Part shown: positions 36,399 through 44,995 of the stretch, piece by piece | Layout: every line of letters starts with the position of its first letter | Numbering within the stretch: the stretch's first letter is position 1 | Origin: Campylobacter lari subsp. lari | GTDB taxonomy: Bacteria; Campylobacterota; Campylobacteria; Campylobacterales; Campylobacteraceae | Assembly (NCBI RefSeq): GCF_013372185.1 | Contig: NZ_CP053830.1 | Location: forward strand, 248,001 to 312,000 | Direction: 5' to 3' | Length of the DNA: 64,000 nucleotides | Notes under the pieces: generated by a model | The model's input: only the letters and a program-made list of their open reading frames with translations | What the model was told of the DNA's origin: nothing | The model's database searches: none | Translations under genes and position numbers: made by a program

Positions 36399-37271
36399 GT
36401 GAAAATTTTAGTAACTGGTGCAACTGGTTTTATAGGGACTAATTTTATACTACAAATGCATGATAGATACGAGATTGTTGCATTAGTAAGAAAGAACAGC
36501 AATATAGATAAAATCAGAGATTATTGCAAAATTTGCTATTATGAAGATTTTGCTGTGCTAAAAGAAAACCTTCAAAAAGAACAAATAGATGGAGTTTTAC
36601 ATCTTGCGACTTTATATTTAAAGCATCATAGGTCTGAAGATTTAAAAGATTTAATTGATTCTAATATTTTATTTGGTGTTGAATTATTGGAAATTTTATA
36701 TTTAATTGGTTTTTCTGGTTGGTTTATAAATATTGGAACTTTTTGGCAATTCTATCAAAACTTGTCAAACAATCCTCTTAATTTATATGCAGCAACAAAA
36801 ACAGCTTTTTTAAATATTGCAAATTATTATATTCAGATTGCTAAATATAAATTTGTAACTATTTTATTAAATGATACATATGGACCAAATGATTGGCGTC
36901 CAAAAATTATTAATTTATGGAAAAAGTCTTTAGAGACTAAAGAAGTTATCAGAATGAGTGGTGGAGAACAAATTATTGATATGCTTTATATTGACGATGT
37001 TATTAATGCTTTTGAAAAATGTATTAATAACTTTGAGAATAAAAAAAATATAAATAATACAATTTATGCTTTACATTCAAAAGAAAGAATTACCTTGAAG
37101 CAGTTATCAAATATCTTTGAAGAATGTGTTCAAGAAAAATTAAATATTATTTGGGGTGTATTACCTTATTCTAATAGAGAAAATTTTATACCTTTTGAAG
37201 GTGGAGAAAAGCTACCAAATTGGGAACAAAATATAAGCCTTAGAGAAGGTTTTTTAAAGATATTATGTTAG
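36399..37271 (+). CDS. SDR reductase/epimerase resembling CDP-abequose/paratose synthase (RfbJ-like)
   Basis: A 290-residue extended SDR. VTGATGFIGTNFI is the Rossmann loop; YAATKTAFLNIANYYI has the Tyr-x3-Lys pair; NDTYGPNDWR, SGGEQIIDMLYIDDVINAF resemble the TGEQ-x-D-x-hFVDDVVNAY stretch of RfbJ-type reductases. Such enzymes reduce the C4 ketone of the product of RfbH and its reductase, which fits rfbF and rfbH upstream. The family is diverse, so the product sugar is not determined. Start is GTG immediately after the ugd stop. Confidence 0.65.
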   Translation: MKILVTGATGFIGTNFILQMHDRYEIVALVRKNSNIDKIRDYCKICYYEDFAVLKENLQKEQIDGVLHLATLYLKHHRSEDLKDLIDSNILFGVELLEILYLIGFSGWFINIGTFWQFYQNLSNNPLNLYAATKTAFLNIANYYIQIAKYKFVTILLNDTYGPNDWRPKIINLWKKSLETKEVIRMSGGEQIIDMLYIDDVINAFEKCINNFENKKNINNTIYALHSKERITLKQLSNIFEECVQEKLNIIWGVLPYSNRENFIPFEGGEKLPNWEQNISLREGFLKILC

Positions 37272-37283
37272 TAGAGGTTATTA

Positions 37284-38849
37284 ATGGTTGCATATGTACA
37301 TATTGGGACACCTAAAACAGGGACAACAACTATCCAAAATTTTCTTTTTGAAAATAGGAGTAAGTTAAAACAAAATAAATTTTTATATCCTTTAAGTATA
37401 GAAAAAGATAAACAACATTGGAAATTGGTTACTTTGTCTTGTGAATTTCAAAAAAAAGCAGATAGTTATAATAATGTTTTTTTTGATAAATTAAAAAATG
37501 AAATAGATGATAAAATTAGCACTATATTTTCATCGGAAGGATTTGTATGGTCCATAGGGGATAAAAAAAATATACTTGGGTTAAAAAATCTTTTAATTTT
37601 GTTAGGTTTTACTAAAATTTTTATTATACTTTATATTAGAAATCCAGCTGATTTAATGATCTCATTTTCATCGCAAGATATAAAAAATGCACATCAGTAT
37701 ATTTCTTATGAAACTAGTCCTGAAAAACATTTTAAAAAATATAACTTTGATTACAAATGGATTTGCGAATCTTGGGGAGAAGTTTTTGGTAAAGAAAATT
37801 TAATTGTAAGATTATTTGATAAAAATGAATTTTATCAAGGAGATTTATTAAAAGATTTTATACATAGTATAGGCTTAGAATGGGATGATGAGTTTATTAT
37901 ACCTCCAAAGCAAAATGAGAGTTTAGATTTATTGGGAATAGAGTTGCTTAGAAGAACTAATAAAAGTTGCAAGCATTTGCTTCCAAGTACTATTTCTGGT
38001 GCATATTTATGTACCTCTAAAGACCCTCATCTTAAATTTCAACCTCCAAAAGAAATAATGCAGTCTTATATAGATTATTTCGAGGAATCAAATGAATGGG
38101 TAAGAAAGGAATTCTTTCCCCACAAAGAAAGATTGTTTCCTAAGAAAGATTTAAGTAATTATAAAGAAAATTACGAACTTAAGGAAATGAAACCAGAGTA
38201 TTGGGATAGGATAGCTGAATTTATAGCTTATATTGTGAAAACCAAAAATCAAACTATTGCAGATAAAATCAATATCGTTCAGAATAAAGATAAAATTATT
38301 ATTGATCAAACTACTCAAATAAAATCCTTACAAGCAACATTAAAAGATAATGAAGCAAAATTGATACAAATAAGCAATCTTAACAATACCATCAAAGAGA
38401 AAGATAATATTATAAATTCCAATATAAATCATATCAATCAATTGCAAAGTAATATACAAGAAAAATCAACTCAACTCAATCAAATCCAATCTAAATTATC
38501 TTTCCAAACTAAATATGGCACAGCTAAAACAAGAATTCAAAACCAACTCTCTTATAAACTAGGTCAAGCTATGATAGTTAATTCTAAATCTTTCCTAGGT
38601 TACTTAATAATGCCTATGGCATTATTAAGTATAATGATTTCACATAAACAAGAACAAAAAGTCTATCAAGAAAAAATAAAAAAAGATCCTTCTTTAAAAC
38701 TACCTATATTAGAAGATTATCCTGATTACAAAGAAGCTTTAAAATTAAAAAATCATCTTTCTTATAAACTAGGACAAGCTCTTATACAAGCTAATAAAAC
38801 TTGGTATGGGGGGGGTATGTCAAACTGCTATTTGAAATTAGGAAGTTGA
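37284..38849 (+). CDS. Capsule sulfotransferase 1 with C-terminal module; poly-G tract in truncating state
   Basis: A 521-residue protein as read here. The PAPS-binding 5' loop is HIGTPKTGTTTIQNFLF (residues about 6-22); FIILYIRNPADLMISFSSQD gives the 3'-phosphate Arg/Ser region. A coiled coil (about 325-400) leads to the LSYKLGQA module (395-508). A G8 tract at 38808-38815 then shifts the frame so the protein ends GMSNCYLKLGS. With G9 it would continue in frame to residue 533 (stop at 38882-38884) and overlap the next gene start. The 3' two thirds share long identical DNA with sulfotransferase 2, while the N-terminus differs, so the two probably sulfate different positions or sugars. Confidence 0.85.
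   Translation: MVAYVHIGTPKTGTTTIQNFLFENRSKLKQNKFLYPLSIEKDKQHWKLVTLSCEFQKKADSYNNVFFDKLKNEIDDKISTIFSSEGFVWSIGDKKNILGLKNLLILLGFTKIFIILYIRNPADLMISFSSQDIKNAHQYISYETSPEKHFKKYNFDYKWICESWGEVFGKENLIVRLFDKNEFYQGDLLKDFIHSIGLEWDDEFIIPPKQNESLDLLGIELLRRTNKSCKHLLPSTISGAYLCTSKDPHLKFQPPKEIMQSYIDYFEESNEWVRKEFFPHKERLFPKKDLSNYKENYELKEMKPEYWDRIAEFIAYIVKTKNQTIADKINIVQNKDKIIIDQTTQIKSLQATLKDNEAKLIQISNLNNTIKEKDNIINSNINHINQLQSNIQEKSTQLNQIQSKLSFQTKYGTAKTRIQNQLSYKLGQAMIVNSKSFLGYLIMPMALLSIMISHKQEQKVYQEKIKKDPSLKLPILEDYPDYKEALKLKNHLSYKLGQALIQANKTWYGGGMSNCYLKLGS
37783..37955 (+). repeat. 173-bp repeat shared by the two sulfotransferase genes, copy 1
   Basis: Identical to 45562-45734. It encodes the conserved region from FGKENLIVRLFDKNEF to IELLRR. 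It is separated from the longer identical 3' block by a divergent island (57 bp here, 84 bp in copy 2). Confidence 0.88.
38468..38807 (+). repeat. 340-bp capsule module repeat, copy M3
   Basis: Encodes residues about 395-508 of sulfotransferase 1. It lies 7010 bp from M2. One base differs from M1 and M2 (A at 38686). It is immediately followed by the poly-G tract. Confidence 0.92.
38808..38815 (+). repeat. Poly-G tract, G8 (probable phase-variation site)
   Basis: Eight consecutive G after TGGTAT. M1 and M2 have AAGGGTGGA at the same position. Length 8 puts the gene out of frame relative to the 9-G paralogue at 46614. Homopolymeric G tracts of eight or more are classic slipped-strand switches in Campylobacter surface genes. 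Confidence 0.88.
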
Positions 38850-38876
38850 AAAGAAAATTTAAAGAAAAGGTTAATC

Positions 38877-39620
38877 ATGTTTAGTCAGATTAACTTAAAA
38901 GATATAACCTCCATAGCTATAAAAGCAGGTGCAAATGTCTTAGAAATTTATAATCAAGATTTTAAAATTTTTTATAAAGATGATAATTCACCTTTAAGTG
39001 AAGCAGATATCATCTCAAATGAGATTATTTGCAAAGAGCTTGCTAAATTTAACATTCCTATACTTTCAGAAGAAAATAAAACTATACCTTATGAACAAAG
39101 AAAAAATTGGGAATATTTTTGGTGTATAGATCCAATTGATGGTACTAAAGAGTTTATTAACAAAAATGGAGAATTTACTATAAATATAGCTTTGATTTAT
39201 AAAGATACTCCAGTTTTGGGTGTAGTTTATGCTCCAGCATTGGATTTGCTATATAGTGCTAAAAAGGGTGAAGGCGCTTTTAAAAATGGCATAAAGTTAC
39301 CTTTACAAAGAAATGACGATTTTTTAAAAATTGTAGCTAGTAAATCACACTTAAATGAGCAAACAAAAAATTTTGTAGATAGTATTCAAACAACCAAGCA
39401 AAAAGAGTTTATCTCTATGGGAAGTTCTTTAAAGCTATGCTTGGTAGCTAGTAATGAGGCAGATATTTACCCAAGATTAGCTCCTACTATGGAGTGGGAT
39501 GTAGCTGCTGCTGATGCTATAGTCAGAGAGGTTGGGAAAATGACCTATGATTTTTATACCAAAAAACCTTTAGTGTATAATAAAGAAAATTTATTAAATC
39601 CATATTTTATAGTGGAGTAA
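38877..39620 (+). CDS. cysQ: 3'(2'),5'-bisphosphate nucleotidase CysQ, copy 1
   Basis: A 247-residue inositol-monophosphatase-fold phosphatase that would clear PAP left by sulfotransferases. Metal-site motifs are [27 protein letters not shown] near residue 85 and [17 protein letters not shown] near residue 205. It is identical to the copy at 44245 except for the first few codons (FSQINLK here). It lies between sulfotransferase 1 and cysD. Confidence 0.9.
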   Translation: MFSQINLKDITSIAIKAGANVLEIYNQDFKIFYKDDNSPLSEADIISNEIICKELAKFNIPILSEENKTIPYEQRKNWEYFWCIDPIDGTKEFINKNGEFTINIALIYKDTPVLGVVYAPALDLLYSAKKGEGAFKNGIKLPLQRNDDFLKIVASKSHLNEQTKNFVDSIQTTKQKEFISMGSSLKLCLVASNEADIYPRLAPTMEWDVAAADAIVREVGKMTYDFYTKKPLVYNKENLLNPYFIVE

Positions 39621-39627
39621 AAATGAC
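38899..39627 (+). repeat. 729-bp cysQ direct repeat, copy 1
   Basis: Matches 44267-44995 at a constant offset of 5368. It covers almost the whole cysQ gene and the first five bases of the next gene. Confidence 0.92.
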
Positions 39628-40516
39628 CCATTTAGAGTATTTAGAATCAGAGTCTATTCATATTATCCGTGAGGTGATAGCCGAGTTTGAAAAACCAGCT
39701 ATGCTTTATAGTATAGGTAAAGACAGCTCGGTTATGCTTCATCTTTTACAAAAAGCATTTTACCCAAGCTTACCTCCACTTCCTTTGGTGCATGTAGATA
39801 CCACATGGAAATTTAAAGAGATGATAGAATTTAGAGACAAACGCGCCAAAGAGCTTGGTATGGAGCTTATAGTCTATCAAAATCCTAAAATCAAAGAATT
39901 AAATCTTTCTCCATTTACACATGGCTCTTCTATGCATACAGATATTGCTAAAACACAAGGTTTAAAACAAATGCTTGATTTGTATCAATTTGATGCGGTA
40001 TTTGGTGGTGCAAGAAGAGATGAAGAAAAATCGCGCGCAAAGGAAAGAATTTATTCTTTTCGTGATGAAAATCACTCATGGGATCCAAAAAATCAACGCC
40101 CAGAATTATGGGATATTTACAACGGTCGTCATAAAAAAGGTGAATCCATAAGAGTTTTTCCGCTTAGTAATTGGACTGAACTTGATATATGGCAGTATAT
40201 TTACAAAGAAAATATTCCTTTACCAAGTCTTTATTTTGCTAAAAAACGACCAGTAGTAGAGTACATGGGGGCTAAAATTTTAGTTGATGATGAGCGTATG
40301 CCAAAAGAACTTGCTAAAAATGCCAAAGAAGAATTAGTTCGTTTTAGAACTCTAGGTTGCTACCCACTAACTGGAGCTATAAATTCAAATGCCAGCAATG
40401 TTTTAGAAATCATCGAAGAGCTTTTACTTTCTAAAACAAGTGAAAGACAAGGTAGGCTTATAGATACCGATGAAGAAGCAAGTATGGAAAAAAAGAAAAA
40501 AGAAGGGTATTTTTGA
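39623..40516 (+). CDS. cysD: Sulfate adenylyltransferase small subunit
   Basis: A 297-residue PP-loop enzyme that makes APS from sulfate and ATP, driven by the CysN GTPase. The PP-loop is [18 protein letters not shown] (about residues 29-46); [33 protein letters not shown] and [11 protein letters not shown] are standard CysD features. It starts two bases after cysQ and its stop overlaps cysN by one base (TGATG). Confidence 0.95.
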   Translation: MTHLEYLESESIHIIREVIAEFEKPAMLYSIGKDSSVMLHLLQKAFYPSLPPLPLVHVDTTWKFKEMIEFRDKRAKELGMELIVYQNPKIKELNLSPFTHGSSMHTDIAKTQGLKQMLDLYQFDAVFGGARRDEEKSRAKERIYSFRDENHSWDPKNQRPELWDIYNGRHKKGESIRVFPLSNWTELDIWQYIYKENIPLPSLYFAKKRPVVEYMGAKILVDDERMPKELAKNAKEELVRFRTLGCYPLTGAINSNASNVLEIIEELLLSKTSERQGRLIDTDEEASMEKKKKEGYF

Positions 40517-41940
40517 TGAAAACAAATGTAGAAAGATACCTAAAAGAACATGAAAATAAAGAGCTTTGTAGATTTATTACTTGTGGTAGTGTAGATGATG
40601 GTAAATCAACCCTTATAGGTAGAATGCTTTATGATGCAAAAATGCTTTTTGAAGATCAAATTTTATCTTTAGAAAAAGATAGTAAAAAGCTTGGTAATGC
40701 AGGGGAAAAGCTTGATTTTGCACTTTTAGTAGATGGTCTTGCAAGTGAGAGAGAGCAAGGTATAACTATAGATGTAGCATATAGATTTTTCACAAGTGAA
40801 AAAAGAAAATTCATCATAGCAGATACCCCAGGCCATGAGCAATACACTAGAAATATGGCAACAGGTGCTAGTACAGCTGATATTGCCATCATACTTGTAG
40901 ATGCAAGAAAAGGGGTTTTAGCTCAAACTAAAAGACATTCTTATATAGCGAGTTTGCTTGGTATAAAACAATTTATTATTGCTGTGAATAAAATGGATTT
41001 GATTGATTATAATCAAGAAATTTTTAATATAATCTGTAAAAATTATCAAGAAATTCTACCATACTTAAAAAATCATGAGTGTATTAAAACCCACTTTGTT
41101 CCTATATGTGCATTAGATGGAGACAACATAGCTTCTAAAAGTATTAATATGCCTTGGTATAATGGAAAAACCTTATCTGAGCTTTTAGATACTTTGCCTA
41201 TTGCTACTAGTTTAAGTGATGAGTTTATCATGAGTGTGCAATATGTCAATCGCCCTCATTTAAATTTTAGAGGTTTTTGTGGAAATATTGCTAGTGGTAG
41301 TATAAATATCAAAGATGAAGTTGTGATTTTACCTTCTTTAAAAACAAGTAAAATAAAACAAATCATCACACCTAGTATTAAAAGCCTAAATATACCTGAT
41401 AAAAATGAAAAGGTTCAAAGTGCTAAAAATGCTAGCTTTCCAAGTGCTATAACTTTAACTTTAGAAGATGAGATAGACATTTCAAGAGGCGATGTAATAG
41501 CTTCTAAAAATCATAGCATAGAAATTTCAAATTCTTTTAAAGCTATGGTAATATGGATGAGTGAGGTTAAATTTAATTTAAATGAAAACTATCTTATCAA
41601 AATAGCAAATTTAACTGCCAATGTAGTATTTGAAAAAATTGATTTTAAAAAAGACATTAATACTTTCAAAGAATTTCAAAGCGATGAATTAAAACTCAAT
41701 GATATTGCTAAATGCACCTTAAAGCTTAATAAAAAAACAGCTCTTAAAGCTTATAAGGACAATAAAACTTTAGGAAGTTTTATCATCATAGATAAATACT
41801 CTAATGAAACCTTAGCAGCGGGTATGGTAGAAGAAATTTTAGTAAGCGAAGAAAAGAGTAGATTTTACACTCAAGCAGAAATAGAACTTAATGCTTACAT
41901 TAGAAAAAACTATCCTGAATGGGAATGTAAAAAAATATGA
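40516..41940 (+). CDS. cysN: Sulfate adenylyltransferase large subunit (GTPase)
   Basis: A 474-residue translation-factor-type GTPase working with CysD. G1 is GSVDDGKSTLIGRMLYDAK, then EREQGITIDVAYRFF, DTPGHEQYTRNMATGAS and NKMDL. Two beta-barrel domains follow. There is no fused APS kinase domain; cysC is a separate gene 1.7 kb downstream. I start at ATG 40516 overlapping the cysD stop rather than at the adjacent in-frame TTG. Confidence 0.95.
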   Translation: MKTNVERYLKEHENKELCRFITCGSVDDGKSTLIGRMLYDAKMLFEDQILSLEKDSKKLGNAGEKLDFALLVDGLASEREQGITIDVAYRFFTSEKRKFIIADTPGHEQYTRNMATGASTADIAIILVDARKGVLAQTKRHSYIASLLGIKQFIIAVNKMDLIDYNQEIFNIICKNYQEILPYLKNHECIKTHFVPICALDGDNIASKSINMPWYNGKTLSELLDTLPIATSLSDEFIMSVQYVNRPHLNFRGFCGNIASGSINIKDEVVILPSLKTSKIKQIITPSIKSLNIPDKNEKVQSAKNASFPSAITLTLEDEIDISRGDVIASKNHSIEISNSFKAMVIWMSEVKFNLNENYLIKIANLTANVVFEKIDFKKDINTFKEFQSDELKLNDIAKCTLKLNKKTALKAYKDNKTLGSFIIIDKYSNETLAAGMVEEILVSEEKSRFYTQAEIELNAYIRKNYPEWECKKI

Positions 41941-43652
41941 AAATTATTGTCGCATTAAGCATTTTAATCTTGCTTATTTTGCTAATTAGCAATAAAATTA
42001 AACCTTTTATTTTATTTGGTAGTGTAGCTGTGCTTTATTATCTTTTAGGGTATTTAAATTTAAACACCTGGCTTAGCTCTTATACGAGCGAATCTTTGAT
42101 AGTGCTTATTTTGCTTTTGTTAGTTTCGCTAGCTATAGAAAAAAGCGTTGTGATAAGTTGGTGTTCTAAATTCATCATAGGTAAAAATTATCATCTATCA
42201 CTTTTAAAACTTGGAGTTGTTACAGCTAGTATTTCAGCTTTTTTAAATAATACTGCAGTAGTGGCAAGTTTTATGAGTATTATAAAAAATAACAAATTTC
42301 AAGCTCCTTCTAAACTACTCATTCCACTTTCATATTTTTCCATAGTTGGTGGAACGATGACTTTGATAGGCACTTCAACTAACTTGATAGTCAATTCTTT
42401 TGTAGTGCAAAATGGCTTGGAAAGTTTAAAGATTTTTGATTTTTTTGCGGTGGGTTTTTGTATAAGTGTTGGTGTGCTTATAGTACTTTTGATTTTTAGT
42501 TTTTTATTGCCTGAGTATAAAGAAAAAGAAAATACCATTAATGAGTATTTGATCAATGCTAAAGTGTTGAAAAATAGCTCATTAGTGGGAAAAACTATAC
42601 AAGAAAATGGCTTAAGAAATTTAGAGTTTTTGTTTTTACTTGAAATTCAAAGAAAAGATGAGCTTATCACCCCTGTTAGTCACAATGAGTTTATTAAAGA
42701 AGGAGATGAGTTAATTTTTAGTGGAGATGTTACACATTTAGAAGTTTTGAAAAAATTTAATGGCTTGCAAATTGGCTCACAAGATTTAAAACTAGAAACA
42801 TTAAATTTAGTAGATGTCGTGATAAATTCTGGGTCAAATTTGATAGGAAAAAGCGTTAAAGAAGCAAACTTTAGAGCTAAATTTGATGCTGGGATTGTAG
42901 CCCTAAAAAGGGGCTCAAAAAATATTTCAAAAATTGGTCAAAGTTTATTACAAGCTGGAGATAGGCTTATTTTAAGTGTGGGTAAGGACTTTTACTCAAG
43001 AGATAATATCAATAAAAACTTTTACGTTATCTCAAATATCATGCAAAATCAAAAGTTAAGTAATATCCAAAGTTTTATAGTGATTTTTGTGTTTTTAGCT
43101 ATTATCACTTTATCGGCTTTAGAATTAGTATCTTTGCTTAAAGCGCTGTTAGTGTTTTTAGTTTGCTTGTTTGTATTTAAAATCATAAGTTTTGATGAGG
43201 TAAAAAGACGCTTTCCTTTGGAAATTTTTATCATAGTAGGATCTTCTTTAGCCATTACTAAAGTTTTAGTTGATAGTGGTTTGGCTAAAGATTTGGCTGA
43301 GTTTATTATAGGAACTTTTGGAGTGTATGGATTATATGGTAGTTTTGTGGGAATTTATCTTCTAACTTTGCTTTTAACTGAAATCATTACCAATAACGCT
43401 GCCGCAGCTTTGGCTTTTCCTATTGCTTATAGTACTGCTTTAGCGCTTGAAGTTAATCCAACTCCGTTTATATTAGCGGTTGCTTATGGGGCAAGTTGTG
43501 CTTTTTTAATGCCACATGGTTATCAAACTCACTTGATGGTAGGTTCAATTTGTGGGTATAAAACTACTGATTTTATAAAAATAGGATGGATAGTTTCTTT
43601 GACTTATTCAGCTATTGTTTTAACTATAACTCCGGTATTTTTTAGTTTTTAA
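41937..43652 (+). CDS. SLC13/DASS-type permease with TrkA-C domains, probable sulfate importer
   Basis: A 571-residue membrane protein with about ten or more hydrophobic segments split by a soluble middle part (about residues 200-370). The middle part reads as two TrkA-C (RCK_C) domains (VGKTIQENGLRNLEFLFLLEI and IGKSVKEANFRAKFDAGIVAL). Permease motifs are LNNTAVVASFM, IGTSTNLIVNSF and TNNAAAALAFPIAYS. It overlaps cysN by 4 bp and precedes cysC, so sulfate is the likely substrate. The fold alone does not prove this. Confidence 0.82.
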   Translation: MKIIVALSILILLILLISNKIKPFILFGSVAVLYYLLGYLNLNTWLSSYTSESLIVLILLLLVSLAIEKSVVISWCSKFIIGKNYHLSLLKLGVVTASISAFLNNTAVVASFMSIIKNNKFQAPSKLLIPLSYFSIVGGTMTLIGTSTNLIVNSFVVQNGLESLKIFDFFAVGFCISVGVLIVLLIFSFLLPEYKEKENTINEYLINAKVLKNSSLVGKTIQENGLRNLEFLFLLEIQRKDELITPVSHNEFIKEGDELIFSGDVTHLEVLKKFNGLQIGSQDLKLETLNLVDVVINSGSNLIGKSVKEANFRAKFDAGIVALKRGSKNISKIGQSLLQAGDRLILSVGKDFYSRDNINKNFYVISNIMQNQKLSNIQSFIVIFVFLAIITLSALELVSLLKALLVFLVCLFVFKIISFDEVKRRFPLEIFIIVGSSLAITKVLVDSGLAKDLAEFIIGTFGVYGLYGSFVGIYLLTLLLTEIITNNAAAALAFPIAYSTALALEVNPTPFILAVAYGASCAFLMPHGYQTHLMVGSICGYKTTDFIKIGWIVSLTYSAIVLTITPVFFSF

Positions 43653-43660
43653 GGAAAAAA

Positions 43661-44245
43661 ATGAGTAAAAATTTAACTTGGTATGTAAGTAGCATTACAA
43701 AAACTCAAAGAGCTAAACTTAAAAATCAAAAACCATGTGTTTTGTGGTTTAGTGGGCTTAGTGGCAGTGGTAAATCTACTTTGGCAAATGCGGTTGAAAA
43801 AAAACTTTTTGAGCAAGGTTTTCATACTTATCTTTTAGATGGGGATAATGTACGTCATGGACTTAATAAAGATTTGGGTTTTGATGAGGTTTCAAGAGTA
43901 GAAAACATAAGACGCATAGGAGAGGTATGTAAGCTTTTTGTAGATGCTGGTATGATAGTACTTTGCGCTTTTATATCACCTTTTGAAAAAGATAGAAAAC
44001 TTATAAAAGATCTTTTAGATGAGGATGAATATATAGAAATATTTGTTGATACACCTTTGGAAATTTGTGAAAAAAGAGATCCAAAAGGACTTTATAAAAA
44101 AGCAAGAAACGGTGAGATTAAAAATTTCACAGGTATAGATAGTCCTTATGAAAAACCTAAAAACCCACATATACGCATAACAAAAGAAGATCTTAATGAG
44201 AATGTAGGTATAATTTTAAATAAAATAAAAAGCGATATTATGTAA
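43661..44245 (+). CDS. cysC: Adenylylsulfate kinase
   Basis: A 194-residue P-loop kinase that would convert APS to PAPS. P-loop FSGLSGSGKSTLANAVEKKL near residue 34, DGDNVRHGLNKDLGF near residue 65, and ICEKRDPKGLYKKARNGEIKNFTGIDSPYE. A CysC-like protein in the C. jejuni capsule locus (Cj1415) was shown, as I recall, to act on cytidine diphosphoramidate for O-methyl phosphoramidate. Here cysD, cysN, cysQ and sulfotransferases are adjacent and the phosphoramidate genes are absent, so APS kinase is favoured. Stop overlaps the next ATG by one base. Confidence 0.9.
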   Translation: MSKNLTWYVSSITKTQRAKLKNQKPCVLWFSGLSGSGKSTLANAVEKKLFEQGFHTYLLDGDNVRHGLNKDLGFDEVSRVENIRRIGEVCKLFVDAGMIVLCAFISPFEKDRKLIKDLLDEDEYIEIFVDTPLEICEKRDPKGLYKKARNGEIKNFTGIDSPYEKPKNPHIRITKEDLNENVGIILNKIKSDIM

Positions 44246-44988
44246 TGATAAATAAAATTAATCTACAAGATATAACCTCCATAGCTATAAAAGCAGGTGC
44301 AAATGTCTTAGAAATTTATAATCAAGATTTTAAAATTTTTTATAAAGATGATAATTCACCTTTAAGTGAAGCAGATATCATCTCAAATGAGATTATTTGC
44401 AAAGAGCTTGCTAAATTTAACATTCCTATACTTTCAGAAGAAAATAAAACTATACCTTATGAACAAAGAAAAAATTGGGAATATTTTTGGTGTATAGATC
44501 CAATTGATGGTACTAAAGAGTTTATTAACAAAAATGGAGAATTTACTATAAATATAGCTTTGATTTATAAAGATACTCCAGTTTTGGGTGTAGTTTATGC
44601 TCCAGCATTGGATTTGCTATATAGTGCTAAAAAGGGTGAAGGCGCTTTTAAAAATGGCATAAAGTTACCTTTACAAAGAAATGACGATTTTTTAAAAATT
44701 GTAGCTAGTAAATCACACTTAAATGAGCAAACAAAAAATTTTGTAGATAGTATTCAAACAACCAAGCAAAAAGAGTTTATCTCTATGGGAAGTTCTTTAA
44801 AGCTATGCTTGGTAGCTAGTAATGAGGCAGATATTTACCCAAGATTAGCTCCTACTATGGAGTGGGATGTAGCTGCTGCTGATGCTATAGTCAGAGAGGT
44901 TGGGAAAATGACCTATGATTTTTATACCAAAAAACCTTTAGTGTATAATAAAGAAAATTTATTAAATCCATATTTTATAGTGGAGTAA
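44245..44988 (+). CDS. cysQ: 3'(2'),5'-bisphosphate nucleotidase CysQ, copy 2
   Basis: A 247-residue PAP phosphatase, identical to the copy at 38877 apart from the first eight or so residues (MINKINLQ). It has the same DPIDGTKEF and [10 protein letters not shown] motifs. Placed between cysC and sulfotransferase 2, overlapping cysC by one base. Two identical copies within 5.4 kb indicate a recent duplication or gene conversion. Confidence 0.9.
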   Translation: MINKINLQDITSIAIKAGANVLEIYNQDFKIFYKDDNSPLSEADIISNEIICKELAKFNIPILSEENKTIPYEQRKNWEYFWCIDPIDGTKEFINKNGEFTINIALIYKDTPVLGVVYAPALDLLYSAKKGEGAFKNGIKLPLQRNDDFLKIVASKSHLNEQTKNFVDSIQTTKQKEFISMGSSLKLCLVASNEADIYPRLAPTMEWDVAAADAIVREVGKMTYDFYTKKPLVYNKENLLNPYFIVE

Positions 44989-44995
44989 AAATGAC
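44267..44995 (+). repeat. 729-bp cysQ direct repeat, copy 2
   Basis: Second copy of 38899-39627, same orientation. A crossover between the copies would remove 5368 bp containing cysD, cysN, the permease and cysC. Confidence 0.92.

Larger units (their letters stand above)
38013..38815 (+). repeat. Long 3' repeat of the sulfotransferase genes, copy 1 (about 800 bp)
   Basis: Matches 45819-46622 through the coiled coil, the capsule module and into the poly-G tract, which has 8 G here and 9 G there. It includes module copy M3. Confidence 0.88.

Noticed and set aside
37284-38849. Sulfotransferase 1 as a frameshifted pseudogene
   Set aside because: The frame break is exactly at a poly-G tract, the catalytic domain and nearly all of the module are intact, and the paralogue has one more G. 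A phase-variable state is more likely than decay.
43661-44245. Evidence for O-methyl phosphoramidate capsule modification
   Set aside because: Only a CysC-like gene is present; none of the glutamine kinase, cytidylyltransferase or transferase genes of that pathway is recognisable in the window.
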